From the NCBI GenBank assembly GCA_012955965.1, contig JABBZI010000033.1, positions 1-33,479 on the forward strand: DNA of 33,479 nucleotides, in the 5' to 3' direction. The notes beneath the pieces were generated by a model that was not told the origin of the DNA, did no database searches, and saw only the letters and a program-made list of their open reading frames with translations. The DNA comes from Clostridioides difficile. Its GTDB lineage: Bacteria; Bacillota; Clostridia; Peptostreptococcales; Peptostreptococcaceae. The translations under genes and the position numbers were made by a program. Shown here one piece after another: positions 32,163 to 33,479 of the stretch (position 1 is its first letter; each line of letters starts with the position of its first letter).

Positions 32163-32912
32163 TTTTTTCATTCTAAGTTGTTTTCTTACTGATTGTAATG
32201 ATCTATCAGATATAGGACACTTATCTCCATTACTCATTTTCACAAATTTTTCTTTTACATTTAGAGAAAGTATATGCTCTGCATTAACTATAAATGATTT
32301 ATGTATACGAAATAAGCATTTATCTAAATCTACTATGGATTTTAAGCTCCTATATAATTCAATTTCCTGTTCTCTAGTTACCAATTTTATTTTATGAGGT
32401 ATAGTACATGTTTCAAAGTAAATTATATCGCTAAATGGAATTCTCCAAAGTTCAAAATCTTTATAGATAGTAAAAAATTTTTCTTGATAATCCATTTCTT
32501 TTATATATCTTTTATGTGCGATTTTAATACAATCACGTATTTTCTTTTCAGCAATACTTATATCATGTTTTGATATAAAATCCATAGCCTCAAACTTATA
32601 ATCAAAAATACTAAGACCCATTTCTATATGATTTGAAAGAAACACAATAGGACTTATATAATCATTTTCTCTAATTTTACTTGCTACCCAGAATCCATCA
32701 CATATTTTTTTATCAAGGTTATATTTAAAATTAATTCCAATAAAAAACATCCTTACTTTATTTTTTAATGTAATATCTTTAAACAATAATTCTGCATCAT
32801 GATATAATTTCACAAAATCATTATCAAAACCCTCTTTAATTAGTATATTGTTTATCTTGTTACCTAACTCCATTGCAAAACTAGCATCATTATCAAACAA
32901 TAATATATCCAT
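32151..32912 (-). CDS. cdtR: LytTR-type response regulator (CdtR-like)
   Basis: 253 residues against about 248 for C. difficile CdtR. Receiver-like domain at about 1-125 and a LytTR DNA-binding domain at about 140-250 (IYFETCTIPHKIKLVTREQEIELYRSLKSI, in parts; FRIHKSFIVNAEHI). It should activate cdtA-cdtB. Odd: acidic Asp7/Asp9 are present, but the usual phosphorylated Asp (as in AgrA, D59) appears to be Gly59 in MFFIGINFK. It may thus act without phosphorylation. RBS GGGGGCAATT. No histidine kinase is encoded in the window. Confidence 0.85.
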   Translation of the reverse strand: MDILLFDNDASFAMELGNKINNILIKEGFDNDFVKLYHDAELLFKDITLKNKVRMFFIGINFKYNLDKKICDGFWVASKIRENDYISPIVFLSNHIEMGLSIFDYKFEAMDFISKHDISIAEKKIRDCIKIAHKRYIKEMDYQEKFFTIYKDFELWRIPFSDIIYFETCTIPHKIKLVTREQEIELYRSLKSIVDLDKCLFRIHKSFIVNAEHILSLNVKEKFVKMSNGDKCPISDRSLQSVRKQLRMKKILI

Positions 32913-33261
32913 TTTAATTGCCCCCTCTGTAAATTAAAAGCTGAAAATTGCAAGTAAAAAATAAAAAAATCATTATACTTATATAATATAACTTTGTATA
33001 CACTACATCAATAAAATATTTTACTTTTATAAAATTTATTTTTAGTGTTTGTTTTTAGTTATTTGCATTATTTATTAAAATATATTATGTTTTAAGCTAA
33101 ATATAATTTTAGTTTATTGTATACTAATAAAATTATATTCTAGAAAAATATTAACAATATTCAAAAAATAGATAATATTATAATAATATTATTCATATTT
33201 TATTTTTTGAATAATATAGATACTTTAATGAAAAATTGTAATAGTAAATCAATATATACTA

Positions 33262-33300
33262 TTTCATATTTTTGCTAATAAACTTCGTAAAAATATGAAA
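33262..33300. repeat. 12-bp inverted repeat upstream of the last gene
   Basis: TTTCATATTTTT (33262-33273) with AAAAATATGAAA (33289-33300), loop 15 nt. A larger, imperfect AT palindrome lies at about 33158-33222. The gap 32913-33400 holds nothing else recognisable. Confidence 0.5.
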
Positions 33301-33400
33301 ACATAACTATAATCTAAAAAATAAACAATCAAAAATGGTGTAAAAACTAATACTTTTTGTTAATATTAATAGATAAAGATAAACTAAGGTGGTGATTAAA

Positions 33401-33479
33401 CTGACAATAGAAGAATACAAAAATAAATACTCTACTGGAGATAAAATTATACTTTCCTTAAAGAGTTTTGATAATAAAG
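33401..33479 (+). CDS. 5' end of an unidentified gene, cut by window edge
   Basis: AAGGTGGTGAT (33386-33396), nearly the perfect complement of 16S rRNA, precedes an open frame read TIEEYKNKYSTGDKIILSLK. The best-spaced start is CTG 33401; GTG 33392 lies inside the RBS. Only 26 codons are visible, so no function can be given. Confidence 0.5.
   Translation, partial: MTIEEYKNKYSTGDKIILSLKSFDNK

Noticed and set aside
1-33479. Conjugation, integration or toxin A/B genes
   Set aside because: No relaxase, type IV secretion, integrase, att duplication, tcdA or tcdB sequence was seen, so self-transfer and integration cannot be claimed from this window.

Overview
The window is very AT-rich Firmicute DNA and looks like part of a Clostridioides difficile plasmid or phage-plasmid. 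Three signals point to that species. The 29-bp repeat beginning GTTTTATATTAACTAAGTGG, present several times, is the repeat I know from C. difficile type I-B CRISPR arrays. A 49-residue toxin with an overlapping antisense RNA belongs to the C. difficile type I toxin-antitoxin family. The right end carries a complete cdtR-cdtA-cdtB-type binary toxin locus. No rRNA, tRNA, integrase, relaxase, cas or phage structural gene is visible, and both ends cut through genes.

Layout. 1-723: 3' part of a phage-type amidase endolysin with an internal start that could make the wall-binding domain alone. 889-2103: parA and a ribbon-helix-helix parB-like gene. 2426-6382: a cell-surface/secretion block around an ECF-type sigma factor and its membrane anti-sigma factor, with secreted and small membrane proteins. 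7120-7325: type I toxin-antitoxin. 7541-9163: Rep_3-type replication initiator and six 22-bp iterons. 9190-11390: about 2.2 kb without genes, holding three decayed leader/CRISPR modules and a second set of iteron-like repeats. 11399-13244: an XpaC-like and a TelA-family gene. 13506-16276: small envelope proteins, a lipoprotein, and an XRE regulator with a membrane protein. 16459-18394: a CRISPR array whose first spacer is split by an IS200/IS605 element. 18722-27697: a phage early region with two copies of a repressor/early module (the first truncated), a replisome organiser with internal repeats, DnaB-type helicase, SSB and a late-type regulator. 27803-32912: binary toxin genes cdtB, cdtA and cdtR on the minus strand.

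How it fits together. Two replication systems (plasmid Rep/iterons plus parAB, and a phage replisome with lysogeny switches and an endolysin) suggest a phage-plasmid or a fusion of a plasmid and a prophage. The toxin genes are intact, with all catalytic motifs, but differ clearly from the CDT and iota sequences I remember, so this looks like a mobile, divergent binary-toxin locus. Four minus-strand promoters share [G/C]TGTCCA-N17-CGTT. Three precede genes for secreted or membrane proteins and one precedes a probable small RNA. I propose they form the regulon of the sigma factor encoded here.
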